The position numbers and the translations under genes are program-made. DNA of 64,000 bases from Pseudonocardia alaniniphila (lineage in GTDB: Bacteria; Actinomycetota; Actinomycetes; Mycobacteriales; Pseudonocardiaceae), in the NCBI RefSeq assembly GCF_022524485.1, contig NZ_JAKXMK010000042.1:1-64000 (forward strand), given 5' to 3'. The notes below the pieces were generated by a model. It was not told the DNA's origin and made no database searches. It worked only from the letters and a program-made list of their open reading frames with translations. Shown here piece by piece: positions 52,334 to 60,668 of the stretch (its first letter is position 1; each line of letters opens with the position of its first letter).

Positions 52334-53905
52334 CTACCCGGTGACCCCGACGCCGCGGAACGTGGGCGCGTAGGCGGGCTGGTAGCCCTCCGGGAAGACG
52401 GCCGTGTCGGTCCACGCGCTGGGTGGGAAGTGCGCGTGCAGCGGGAAGCTCTTGAGGATCTTCTTCTCCTCTTCGATCATCCGGTGCATCGCAGGCAGCC
52501 GGGCCTGTCTGTCCGATCCGGACAGTGCGTCCATCCATGCCTGCTGGAACTCCGGTGTGGAGGTGTTCCACGGGTTCGCGTACTGGCCCGGCAGGCTCGC
52601 CTGGTAGACGGTCGTCGGGTCCTGGAACGGCGCGCCCATGCCCGGGAAGGCGTTGCCCTCCTGGCGGCCGTAGAAGGTGTTGGCGGTGGTGGGCGACTCG
52701 ACGACCCGTGTGGAGGCGCGCAGGCCGACCTCGGCCAGCATCGGGATCAGTGCCTCCGCCACGGCGCGGTGGTCGTCGAGGCTGGGCACCAGCATCTCGA
52801 AGTCGACACCGTTCGGATATCCGGCTTCGGCCAGCAGCCGCCGCGCCGCGGAGGGGTCGTAGTTGTTGTCCGGGCCGTCGGGTGACACGGCAGGGTCATA
52901 GGCCCAGTAGCTCGGCGGCATGTACTGCGCCACGGGTTCGCCGATCCCGAAGAAGACGCCGTCCACGATCGCGCGGCGGTCGATGGCGTGCTGCATGGCC
53001 TGGCGGACCCGGAGGTCGTCGAAGGGCGGCTTCCCGGTGTTCATGTACATCGACATGATCGAGAGGCTCTTCGACGGAGCGGTGTTGAGCCCGGCTGCGG
53101 CTGCCTGCTCGGCCTGCGACGGGTCGAGATAGGTGAGCTCGGCCTGCCCGGTCTGCAGCATGTTCATCCGTGTCGTCGCGGACGTCTGCACGTAGATCTC
53201 GTAGTGCGCGGCCTTCGCCGCCTCCGGGTCCCAGTAGTCGGGGTTGCGGTCGTAGCGCGTGATCTGCCCGGGGACGTACTCCACGAGCTTCGCCATGCCC
53301 GAGCCGACCGGGTTCTGGTCGAGGTCGGGTTTGGTGAAGGCCGCCGGGCTGATCATCGTGCCCGTCGTGCCGCTGAACAGGGCCGGGAGGTTCCCGCCCG
53401 GACCGCTGAGGTTGACGCGTGCGGTGAACTGGTCGACAACGTCGACGCCCGCCACGCGGGCCAGTGCGCCCTTCTGGGTGCTGCCGTCGAGGGTCATGGC
53501 CCGCTCGATGTTGGCCTTGACGGCCGCGGCGTCGAACTTCGTGCCGTCGATGAAGGTGACGTCGTCGCGCAGGTGCAGCACGAGCGCCGTCTCGTTGTCG
53601 ACGAACTCCCACGAGGTGGCGAGCTGGGGCCCCAGGTCGCCGTTCTCCTGCTCCATGATCAGCTGGTCGTAGACCAGCCGGAAGAAGATCATGTCCCACG
53701 GGTTCGCGGACTTGTGCGGGTCGAACGTCGAGGGGTTCTGCACGAACACGTAGCGGAACGTGCCGTTCGGATCGATCTCCCCGCTGCCGGCGGATCTCTG
53801 GCCGGATCCGCCGCCGCAGCCTGCGAGAGCCAGGGCGACCACCGCGAGCAGGCTGATGAGCCAGCGGGCGCGTGCGGTGTGCAACGTCGGTGGTGTACCG
53901 CGCAC
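52334..53905 (-). CDS. ABC transporter substrate-binding lipoprotein (family 5, Dpp/Opp type)
   Basis: A 523-residue extracellular solute-binding protein. A signal peptide with lipobox LALAGC (Cys about 31) anchors it to the membrane. STFDPHKSANPWDMIFFRLVYDQLI, LATSWEFVDNETALVLHLRDDVTFIDGTKFDAAAVKANIERA (family-5 signature region) and YDRNPDYWDPEAAKAA follow. It presumably feeds the Dpp/Opp-type ABC transporter at 57.6-61.6 kb, from which it is separated by the MFS and other genes. GTG start with AGGAG upstream. The second MITE-like element ends one base before this ribosome-binding site, so the native promoter has probably been replaced or displaced. Confidence 0.92.
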   Translation of the reverse strand: MRGTPPTLHTARARWLISLLAVVALALAGCGGGSGQRSAGSGEIDPNGTFRYVFVQNPSTFDPHKSANPWDMIFFRLVYDQLIMEQENGDLGPQLATSWEFVDNETALVLHLRDDVTFIDGTKFDAAAVKANIERAMTLDGSTQKGALARVAGVDVVDQFTARVNLSGPGGNLPALFSGTTGTMISPAAFTKPDLDQNPVGSGMAKLVEYVPGQITRYDRNPDYWDPEAAKAAHYEIYVQTSATTRMNMLQTGQAELTYLDPSQAEQAAAAGLNTAPSKSLSIMSMYMNTGKPPFDDLRVRQAMQHAIDRRAIVDGVFFGIGEPVAQYMPPSYWAYDPAVSPDGPDNNYDPSAARRLLAEAGYPNGVDFEMLVPSLDDHRAVAEALIPMLAEVGLRASTRVVESPTTANTFYGRQEGNAFPGMGAPFQDPTTVYQASLPGQYANPWNTSTPEFQQAWMDALSGSDRQARLPAMHRMIEEEKKILKSFPLHAHFPPSAWTDTAVFPEGYQPAYAPTFRGVGVTG

Positions 53906-53916
53906 GTCGAATCTCC

Positions 53917-54082
53917 TAGTGTCGTGGAAACGGGGTTCCTTGCCCGGATCCGGTGTCCAGGCGGATGGATCGCAAGGCGGAGGAGGCGCCGATACCGCTG
54001 TTGTATCGGCGCCGACGACAACGCCGCGAGGCGCCGCCTGGGCGCCGGAGGCGGGTAAGACGACCTCGTTTCCTCGGCACTA
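53917..54082 (+). mobile_element. MITE-like palindromic element, copy 2
   Basis: A 166-bp element, about 96% identical to the inverted copy at 46,759-46,925, differing at about six positions. Outer ends TAGTGTCGTGGAAACGGGG and (reverse complement of the right end) TAGTGCCGAGGAAACGAGG form terminal inverted repeats; the ends read CTAGTG...CACTAG. The internal stem GGCGCCGATAC / GTATCGGCGCC is conserved. It lies directly upstream of the lipoprotein gene's ribosome-binding site. Confidence 0.75.
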
Positions 54083-54129
54083 GTGGGTGGGTGGGCCGCA
54101 GGCCGGGTGGGCGTCGTGACCGGCCGGGT

Positions 54130-55482
54130 TCACGGGGCGACTTCCGGCGTCCGCACGTTTGACGGGCCGCTGCGCGGCGCTGCCGCCACCGCCTGGTGGA
54201 CGCGGACCTCCCGCGACAGCAGCACGGGGACGATCGCGACGGCGAACAGGACGGCGCCGACGATCCAGATGGTGTCGAGCTGGGCCCTGCCGGTGGCGGA
54301 GGTGTCCATCCAGTTGCCGCTGAGGTCGGTGATGAACCAGCCCACCGCGACCTGCAACGCCGCCGCGGCGCCGTTGAGGGTGCCCGTGACCTCCGGCCGG
54401 GCGATGCCCGCCCAGTAGCTGTTCACCGTGCCCCAGAACATCGGGTCACACAGGAAGGCGAACGCTCCGATGAACAGGCCCCAGACCACCCAGCTCGAGT
54501 CGTGCAGGACGACGCCGAGGATGAACCCGATCGCGCCGCAGGCCGGTCCGAGAGCGAGCCACGGGCGGGTCCGGCCGCCGAAGAAACGGGCCACGAGGCT
54601 GCCGTTGATCAGTCCGAACAGCACCGGGATGAGGGCGATGAACGGGCTGACCCACGCGATGGTGTCGGGGTTGACGCCCTCGAGGGTGATCAACCCGTAG
54701 GGCAGCCACGGACCGGACAGCCAGGTCGGCGTGGTGGCCAGACCGGTCGCGATGACCATCGTGAGCACGCTGCGGTTCTTCAGCGCCGCCGCCAGCTCGC
54801 GGAACGTCAGCTTCTCGCGGACCTCCGCTCCGTGGTGCTCGGCGCGGATCTGCAGCACCTCGTCCGCGCTGATGCCGCGCATCTTCTCCGGCCGGTTGGC
54901 GGTGAAGACGAACAGCAGGACCAGCGCGGGCACACCGAGAGCAGCGACGATGAGGAACGCGTCCCGCCAGGAGAGGTGGTTGGCCAGCGGGAGGGCGATC
55001 GCCGGCGCGATCACCCCGGCGATCAGGGTGGAGCTCATCCACGTCGACGTCGCCCTGGCCCCGAGCGCACCCGGGAACCACACCGACAGCAGGCGCTGCG
55101 AGGGCGCCCACAGGAAGCCGAAGAAGATGCCGAAGACGAAGTTGCGCCACCACATCTCGCCGTAGGTGTGGACGAACGCCATCGTCGCCGAGAGCACGGT
55201 GACGCCGACGACGCAGATGATGAGCATCTGCTTGGCACCGATGCGGTCGGCCAGCACACCTGCGAGCAGCAGGAGGGGGAAGTAGCCGAGCAGGTAGCTC
55301 GCCGTGACGCTGGAGATCTGCACAGGGGTGAGGTGCAGGTCGGCCGACCAGAACGGGTTCAGCAGGCTGAACTTCGCGCTGTCGAGCCAGACGACGAAGT
55401 TGACGAAGAGAATGGTGACGAGCATCAGCCCGCGTCTGCCCGAGAGCAGGCGTAGTGCTGGAGTGGGAGCAGTGATTCCCAT
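54130..55482 (-). CDS. MFS transporter (ACS-like)
   Basis: A 450-residue major facilitator protein with about twelve hydrophobic segments: TM1 LMLVTILFVNFVVWLDSA, the loop-2/3 motif GVLADRIGAKQ (about 76-86), WRNFVFGIFFGFLWAPSQRLL, and a long cytoplasmic loop (about 210-240). The layout resembles the anion:cation symporter group, which takes up organic acids, though an exporter role cannot be excluded. ATG with GGAGGA upstream. Single gene between the MITE-like element and the SDR/ADH/ABC block, and likely a second uptake route for the same or a related compound. Confidence 0.9.
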   Translation of the reverse strand: MGITAPTPALRLLSGRRGLMLVTILFVNFVVWLDSAKFSLLNPFWSADLHLTPVQISSVTASYLLGYFPLLLLAGVLADRIGAKQMLIICVVGVTVLSATMAFVHTYGEMWWRNFVFGIFFGFLWAPSQRLLSVWFPGALGARATSTWMSSTLIAGVIAPAIALPLANHLSWRDAFLIVAALGVPALVLLFVFTANRPEKMRGISADEVLQIRAEHHGAEVREKLTFRELAAALKNRSVLTMVIATGLATTPTWLSGPWLPYGLITLEGVNPDTIAWVSPFIALIPVLFGLINGSLVARFFGGRTRPWLALGPACGAIGFILGVVLHDSSWVVWGLFIGAFAFLCDPMFWGTVNSYWAGIARPEVTGTLNGAAAALQVAVGWFITDLSGNWMDTSATGRAQLDTIWIVGAVLFAVAIVPVLLSREVRVHQAVAAAPRSGPSNVRTPEVAP

Positions 55483-55546
55483 GGCCGTCCTCCGGTCGGA
55501 GCGGGATCGGCCGCGGATCGCGGTCGAGTGTCAGGCGCTCGAGCGG

Positions 55547-55571
55547 GGCGGGTGCTTGCTGGGCACCCGCC
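55547..55571 (-). terminator. Hairpin terminator downstream of SBP remnant
   Basis: GGCGGGTGC, a 7-base loop, then GCACCCGCC: a perfect 9-bp stem about 75 bp beyond the stop codon of the substrate-binding-protein stub. It would end the minus-strand ABC/ADH/SDR operon. Confidence 0.65.
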
Positions 55572-55645
55572 GGCAGGGCGCGGCATCAGGTCGTCGAACC
55601 GCCCGGCGTGCCCGGGCGATCAGGAACGTGGGGGGTGGTACCGGG

Positions 55646-55730
55646 TCAGCTCACTCCCCGGAACACCGGTGCGTAGGCCGGGTGGTAGCCCTCGGGGAAC
55701 ACCACGCTGGGCGGCCGCGCGGCGAAGATG
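55646..55730 (-). pseudogene. 3' remnant of a second substrate-binding-protein gene
   Basis: Read on the minus strand, the bases between the SDR stop (55,737) and a TGA at 55,646-55,648 encode ...RPPSVVFPEGYHPAYAPVFRGVS. This matches the C-terminus of the intact lipoprotein at 52,334 (AVFPEGYQPAYAPTFRGVG). Only about 25 codons survive and there is no start or signal peptide. The parent gene evidently stood here, next to the ABC operon, and was deleted. Confidence 0.75.
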
Positions 55731-55736
55731 GCGGCC

Positions 55737-56534
55737 TCAGCCGGTGAACTGGCCGCCGGCCGGGTGCAGGAGCTGCCCGGTCATGAACGACGACTCGGCC
55801 GAGGCGAGGAACAGGCAGGTGGCCGCGATCTCCTCGGGCCTGCCGAGCCGGTTCATCGGCGTGATGCTCATGGCCATCTCGTAGGCGGGGCGATTGTCCT
55901 CGATCCCGGCGATCATCGGCGTGGCCGTGTAGCCGGGCCCGACGGCGTTGACGCGCACCCCGGTGGCGGCCAGTTCGAGGCCCATGACCTTGGTGAGCAT
56001 CCAGACGCCCGCCTTGGACACGCAGTACGGCGCCGCGCCCGCGAGCGGGATACGCGCGGCGCTGGAGGCGATGTTGACGATCGAGCCCCCGGTGCCCTGC
56101 TCGAGCATCTGCCGGGCCAGGGCCCGGTCGGTCTGCATCACCCCGACGACGTTGACGTCGAGCACGCGCTGGAAGGTCTCCGTCGCGATGTTCACGACGT
56201 GCGTCGCCCGCTCGCCCGCCGCGCGGGTCTGGACGTTGCTCGGGCCCGCGGCGGTGGCGATCCCGGCGGATGCGACGCCCACGTCGACCTTGCCGAACTC
56301 GGAGACGGCCGCCGCGACGAGCGCATCGCAGTCGTCCGAGCTCGTGGTGTCGGTCCGGAGCTGGATACCGCGCCTGCCCGCTTTCTCCACCAGCCGCAGC
56401 GTCTCGTCGGCCGGTGCCAGGTCGCCGATGACGATGTCGGCACCTTCCTCGGCGAAGCGGACGGCGGTGGCCTGGCCGATGCCGCTGGCCCCGCCGGTGA
56501 TGACGGCGACCTTGCCCTCGAGCGCGTTGCCCAT
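55737..56534 (-). CDS. SDR-family oxidoreductase
   Basis: A 265-residue short-chain dehydrogenase with TGGASGIGQATA (about 14-25), VIGDLAPAD, ASAGIATA (in place of NNAG), VNIASSAARIPL (Ser), YCVSKAG (Tyr/Lys) and LLHPAGGQFTG at the end. The segment SNVQTRAAGERATHVVNIATETFQRV inserts about ten residues before helix 4. It begins 42 bp after the ADH stop, so it is probably the distal gene of the permease/ATPase/ADH operon, and is followed by the SBP remnant. Confidence 0.9.
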   Translation of the reverse strand: MGNALEGKVAVITGGASGIGQATAVRFAEEGADIVIGDLAPADETLRLVEKAGRRGIQLRTDTTSSDDCDALVAAAVSEFGKVDVGVASAGIATAAGPSNVQTRAAGERATHVVNIATETFQRVLDVNVVGVMQTDRALARQMLEQGTGGSIVNIASSAARIPLAGAAPYCVSKAGVWMLTKVMGLELAATGVRVNAVGPGYTATPMIAGIEDNRPAYEMAMSITPMNRLGRPEEIAATCLFLASAESSFMTGQLLHPAGGQFTG

Positions 56535-56576
56535 GGATGTCTCCCTTCGGTACGTGCGGATGAACGTGGGGGCGGC

Positions 56577-57620
56577 TCAGTCGGGGACGACGACGACCTT
56601 CACCGAGCCGTCCACGGCGTGCTGGGTGGCGAACGCCTCGGCGACCCGGGAGAGCGGCACGCGGTGCGACACCAGTGGTGCGACCTGGACGTGGCCCTCG
56701 GAGAGGAGCCGGAACGCCTCGGTGGAGTCGACCGGCGTGTAGGCGAAGCTGCCGAGCAACCGCAGTTCCTTCTGCACGATGGTGTTGACGTCGACCGGCG
56801 GTGTGGTGCTGGTCAGCCCCGCCACCGCGACCGTGCCGCCGGCGCGCGTGACGGCCGTGGCGAGCGCGAGCACCGGCAGGGCCCCGGAGCACTCGAAGAA
56901 CGTCCGCACGTTGCCGCTGCCGGGCTGGTACGGCGAGTTCGACGTGCCCCAGCGGTCGAGGATGTGCTCGTGTGCGTCCGCGGAGCGGGAATCGAGCACA
57001 GCCGCACCGGTGGCGGCGGCGACCTTCAGCCGGGCAGGAGAGACGTCGATCCCGAGCATGTCGCGGGCGCCCGCTGCCTGCAGTACGCGCAGCACGCACT
57101 GGCCGATCGAGCCGAGCCCGGCCACGACGATCGGTGCGTCGAGGTCGGGGGCGGCCGACCGGACCGCGCGCACGGCCACCGAGAGTGGTTCGAGGAACGC
57201 TCCTTCCTCGAAGGACATCCCCTCCGGCATGCGGAACAGCCGGCCGTCCATCTCGGCGTGCGGGACGAGCACCTGGTCGCCGAGCCCGCCGCGGGCGCTG
57301 CGGTGCGGGTCGGCGCAGAGGTTGGTGCGGCCCGCGGCGCACTGCGCGCACGTGCCGCAGGGGCCCATCGGGTTGACCGCGACCCGGTGCCCGACGGCCA
57401 GGTCACGGATGCCGGCACCGGCGGCGCTGACGGTGCCGGCGAACTCGTGTCCCATCGCGGAGCCCTCGGCGATCCAGGCGCCCTCGGCGAAGGCGTGCAC
57501 GTCGGAGCCGCAGATGCCGCACGCGCCGACGTCGAGCACGACGTCGAGCGGGCCCGGCACCGGCGCCTGCTCCTCGATCAGGCCGATCGAGCCGATGCCC
57601 TGCCACCGCGCGGACCTCAT
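56577..57620 (-). CDS. Zinc-dependent alcohol dehydrogenase (MDR family)
   Basis: A 347-residue medium-chain dehydrogenase. Catalytic zinc ligands are in GACGICGSDVHAF (Cys about 37) and GHEFAGTV (about 57-64). Structural zinc cysteines are GPCGTCAQCAAGRTNLC (about 86-102). The NAD motif is VAGLGSIGQCV (about 166-176). The order fits threonine-dehydrogenase/butanediol-dehydrogenase-like enzymes that oxidise secondary alcohols or polyols. The start overlaps the stop of the upstream ABC ATPase gene (ATGA), so its expression is coupled to the importer. That suggests the imported compound, or an early product, is an alcohol. Confidence 0.92.
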   Translation of the reverse strand: MRSARWQGIGSIGLIEEQAPVPGPLDVVLDVGACGICGSDVHAFAEGAWIAEGSAMGHEFAGTVSAAGAGIRDLAVGHRVAVNPMGPCGTCAQCAAGRTNLCADPHRSARGGLGDQVLVPHAEMDGRLFRMPEGMSFEEGAFLEPLSVAVRAVRSAAPDLDAPIVVAGLGSIGQCVLRVLQAAGARDMLGIDVSPARLKVAAATGAAVLDSRSADAHEHILDRWGTSNSPYQPGSGNVRTFFECSGALPVLALATAVTRAGGTVAVAGLTSTTPPVDVNTIVQKELRLLGSFAYTPVDSTEAFRLLSEGHVQVAPLVSHRVPLSRVAEAFATQHAVDGSVKVVVVPD

Positions 57621-58666
57621 GCCGGCACCTGCGCCTGACGGGCCGACCGCATCGTGCGCACCGACGCACCGCCCAGCCGGGGTCCTTCGGTGTGCAGGTG
57701 GCAGGCGACCTCGCCGGAGCCGAGGGCGGGGGACAGCAGTGGGTCCACGGTGCGACAGACCTCCATGACGTAGGGGCAGCGGGTGTGGAACCGGCAGCCC
57801 GGTGGGACGTTCGACGGGTCGGGTGGGTCACCGGCCAGCACGATGCGTTCACGGGCGCGCTGGACCTTCGGCGACGGCACCGGCACCGCGGACAGCAGCG
57901 CCTGTGTGTACGGGTGAGCGGGCGCGTCGAACACCCGGGCCGCGTCGCCGTGCTCGACGATCCGGCCGAGGTACATCACCGCGACGCGGTCGGAGATGTG
58001 GCGCACCACCGACAGGTCGTGCGCGATGAACAGGTAGGTCAGCCCGATCTCGGCGGACAGCTCCTCCAGCAGCCCGATCACCTGGTTCTGTGTGGACACG
58101 TCCAGCGCGCTGACCGCCTCGTCCAGCACGAGGATTCGCGGGTCGGCCGCGATGGCGCGGGCGATGGTGAGCCGCTGGCGCTGGCCGCCGGAGAACTCGT
58201 GCGGGTAGCGGAGCATGTAGTCGGGCGAGAGCCCGACGCGGCGCAGCAGCTCGGCCACCCGCTCGGTCCGCTCGGCCCGGCCCAGCCGCAGGTGCACGTC
58301 GATCGGTTCGCCGATCGACTCCCGTACGAGCATCGACGGGTCGAGCGAGGAGTAGGGGTCCTGGAACACCATCTGGATGTCGCGGCGCGCGGTTCTCAGC
58401 TCTTTGGCCGGCAGCCCGATGAGCTCGCGGCCCGCCAGTCGCACCGAGCCTGCCGACGGCTCGACCAGGCGCAGCAGCCCGCGTGCCGTGGTCGACTTGC
58501 CGCAGCCGGACTCACCGACCAGACCGAGCGTCTCGCCGTCGTGCAGCTGGAAGCTCACCCCGTCGACCGCGCGGACGGAGACCCGCTCACGGAACAGCTT
58601 CTTGCGCGGGGAGAACGTGACCTGGAGGTCCTGGACGTCGAGGAGGGGAGCCGGATCCGCACTCAC
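57617..58666 (-). CDS. ABC transporter ATP-binding protein (DppF/OppF type)
   Basis: A 349-residue ATPase. Walker A GESGCGKST (about 53-61), signature FSGGQRQR (about 160-167), Walker B ILVLDEAVSALD (about 179-190) and the C-terminal oligopeptide-transporter zone PPGCRFHTRCPYVMEVC, with the cysteine cluster of this subfamily. Energises import with the partner ATPase. The GTG start overlaps the stop of the upstream ATPase gene (GTGA). The stop overlaps the ADH start. Confidence 0.94.
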   Translation of the reverse strand: MSADPAPLLDVQDLQVTFSPRKKLFRERVSVRAVDGVSFQLHDGETLGLVGESGCGKSTTARGLLRLVEPSAGSVRLAGRELIGLPAKELRTARRDIQMVFQDPYSSLDPSMLVRESIGEPIDVHLRLGRAERTERVAELLRRVGLSPDYMLRYPHEFSGGQRQRLTIARAIAADPRILVLDEAVSALDVSTQNQVIGLLEELSAEIGLTYLFIAHDLSVVRHISDRVAVMYLGRIVEHGDAARVFDAPAHPYTQALLSAVPVPSPKVQRARERIVLAGDPPDPSNVPPGCRFHTRCPYVMEVCRTVDPLLSPALGSGEVACHLHTEGPRLGGASVRTMRSARQAQVPA

Positions 58667-59706
58667 GTCGTGCCTCGCAGGGTGAGCTCGGGGTGCCGCA
58701 GGCACCGGGTGGCGTGCGTCGGGACGGGTAGCTCGAGCGGCGGCGGAGCGCCCGTCCGGCAGCGGTCCTGCGCGTAGGCGCAGCGCGGGTGGAAGCGGCA
58801 GCCCTCGGGCATGGCGCCGACGCGCGGCGGCTGGCCCGGGATGCTGGACAGCGCCGCGAACGGGTCGTCCATCCGCGGCATCGCGGCGAGCAGCCCCTCC
58901 GCGTACGGGTGCGCGGGGTGCTCGAAGAGGTCGTCGAGCGGCGCGGACTCCACGATCTGCCCGGCGTACATCACGAGCACCCGGTCGCAGACGTCGGCGA
59001 CGACGCCCAGGTCGTGGGTGATGAAGATGACCGACATTCCGTGTTCGCGCTGCAGCTCCTTCAGCAGTTCGAGGATCTGCGCCTGCACGGTGACGTCGAG
59101 CGCGGTGGTCGGCTCGTCGGCGATGATCACGTCAGGGCTGCACGCCAGCGCGATGGCGATCATGACGCGCTGGCGCATGCCGCCGGAGAACTCGAAGGGG
59201 TACTGCCCGAACCGGCGCGCCGGGTTGGGCACCCCGACGCGTTCGAGCAGCGCGATCGCGCGGGCCTTCGACTCCTTGCGCGACAGCCCCTCGTGCCGGC
59301 GCAGGACCTCGGCGATCTGGTCGCCGACGGTGAATGCCGGGTTGAGGCTCGTCATCGGCTCCTGGAAGATCATCGCGATGTTCGGGCCTCGGACGTCGTC
59401 CATCTCGCGCGAGGTGAGCGCGGTCAGGTCGTGGTCGAGCACGCGCAGCGTCGTGGCGCGCACCCTGGTCTGCCGCGGCGGCATCAGGCCGGCGACGGCC
59501 AGGCACGTCACGCTCTTGCCCGAGCCCGACTCGCCGACGATGCCGAGCGTCTCCCCGCGGGCCACGCCGAACGTCACGCCGTCGACGACGGTGGCCCAGC
59601 CGTGCTCCGTGAGCACCTCGACGACCAGGTCCTCGACCTCCAGGGTGTTCTCCTGCGCGCGCAGCAGGGTCTGGCCCACGGGTACGTGTTCTGCGGCTCC
59701 GGTCAT
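58663..59706 (-). CDS. ABC transporter ATP-binding protein (DppD/OppD type)
   Basis: A 347-residue ATPase partner: Walker A GESGSGKSV (about 58-66), Q-loop FQEPMTSLNPAFTVGDQIAE, signature FSGGMRQRVMIA (about 170-181), Walker B VIIADEPTTALDVTVQAQ and the C-terminal GCRFHPRCAYAQDRC zone. The ATG overlaps the permease stop (ATGA). With the preceding permeases and the DppF-type ATPase it completes the importer core; only the binding protein is missing from the operon. Confidence 0.94.
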   Translation of the reverse strand: MTGAAEHVPVGQTLLRAQENTLEVEDLVVEVLTEHGWATVVDGVTFGVARGETLGIVGESGSGKSVTCLAVAGLMPPRQTRVRATTLRVLDHDLTALTSREMDDVRGPNIAMIFQEPMTSLNPAFTVGDQIAEVLRRHEGLSRKESKARAIALLERVGVPNPARRFGQYPFEFSGGMRQRVMIAIALACSPDVIIADEPTTALDVTVQAQILELLKELQREHGMSVIFITHDLGVVADVCDRVLVMYAGQIVESAPLDDLFEHPAHPYAEGLLAAMPRMDDPFAALSSIPGQPPRVGAMPEGCRFHPRCAYAQDRCRTGAPPPLELPVPTHATRCLRHPELTLRGTT

Positions 59707-60668
59707 GACTCGGTGCGCTCCTCCCGGCCCAGCGCGTCGCGCAGGCCGTCGCCGAGGGTGACGAAGGTGAAGACGGTCAGCGCGATGAGCACGCCGGGGA
59801 AGATCCCCAGCCACGGCGAGCGTCCGAAGTAGAGGAAGCCTTCGCGGATCATCGAGCCCCAGCTCGCGTCGGGCGGCTGGACGCCGAGGCCGAGGAAGGA
59901 CAGGCCCGCCTCGGAGAGCATCGCGTAGCCCGCGGTCACGGCGATCGCGACCGTGAGCGGAGAGAGCGTGTTGGGCAGGATGTGCCTCAGGATGATCATG
60001 TGGGTGGGCGTGCCGATGCTGCGGGAGGCCTCGACGAACGTCTCCTCCTTGAGGCCGATCACCACGCCGCGTACGAGCCGCAGGAACCGCGGCGCCATCA
60101 GGATCCCGACCGCGAACATCGCGTTGCGCAGGCTGGGGCCGAGCACCGCGACCAGCGCGATCGCCAGGAGCAGCGGGGGGAAGCTCATCGCAGCGTCGTT
60201 CAGCCGCATGACGAGACCGTCGAACCGGCCGCCCAGGTAGCCGGCGAGGAAGCCGAGCGGCACGCCCACCACCATCGCGACGACGAGCGCCAGTCCGATC
60301 GCCAGCAGCGACACCCTGGTGCCGACGATGAGCCTGCTGAGGATGTCGCGCCCGAGCTGATCGGTGCCCAGGAGATGGCCGGGCGAGAACGGGTCGAGCA
60401 GCACCGCGCGCAGGTTCTGTGCGTTCGGGTCGGCCGGGGTGATGTACGGGCCGATGAAGGCCACGAGCAGGAGGAACGCCAGGACGCACAGCGCGATGAC
60501 GGCGCCGCGGTTCTTGCCGACCCTGCGCCGGAAGTCGGCCCAGGCGCCGCCTCCGTGCACCGCGGCGGCCGGAGTCCCGGCCGGCATCGCGGACGCGGCC
60601 GGTGCCGCGGGGGCGACGGTCACCTCGGGGACGGAGGGGTCTGCGGGGGATGGCTCGCGCTGGGTCAT
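59703..60668 (-). CDS. ABC transporter permease (DppC/OppC type)
   Basis: A 321-residue inner-membrane permease. A proline- and alanine-rich N-terminal tail (about 1-45) precedes the first membrane helix (AVIALCVLAFLLLVAFIGPY). DPNAQNLRAVLLDPFSPGHLLGTDQLGRDILSRLIVGTRVSL is the usual OppC/DppC periplasmic block. EASRSIGTPTHMIILRHILPN is the EAA-loop that contacts the ATPase. Both ends overlap neighbours by ATGA. Confidence 0.94.
   Translation of the reverse strand: MTQREPSPADPSVPEVTVAPAAPAASAMPAGTPAAAVHGGGAWADFRRRVGKNRGAVIALCVLAFLLLVAFIGPYITPADPNAQNLRAVLLDPFSPGHLLGTDQLGRDILSRLIVGTRVSLLAIGLALVVAMVVGVPLGFLAGYLGGRFDGLVMRLNDAAMSFPPLLLAIALVAVLGPSLRNAMFAVGILMAPRFLRLVRGVVIGLKEETFVEASRSIGTPTHMIILRHILPNTLSPLTVAIAVTAGYAMLSEAGLSFLGLGVQPPDASWGSMIREGFLYFGRSPWLGIFPGVLIALTVFTFVTLGDGLRDALGREERTES

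Noticed and set aside
50125..52344. Long plus-strand open frame (739 codons) over the LLM and SDR genes
   Set aside because: Same antisense artefact; both minus-strand genes have intact motifs. Similar frames at 5,306-6,892, 7,577-9,301, 38,301-40,829, 54,196-55,455 and 55,728-57,638 were rejected for the same reason.
46759..54082. Composite transposon
   Set aside because: No transposase or integrase gene inside or next to the repeats; only the non-coding palindromic elements are visible, so the stronger claim is not supported.
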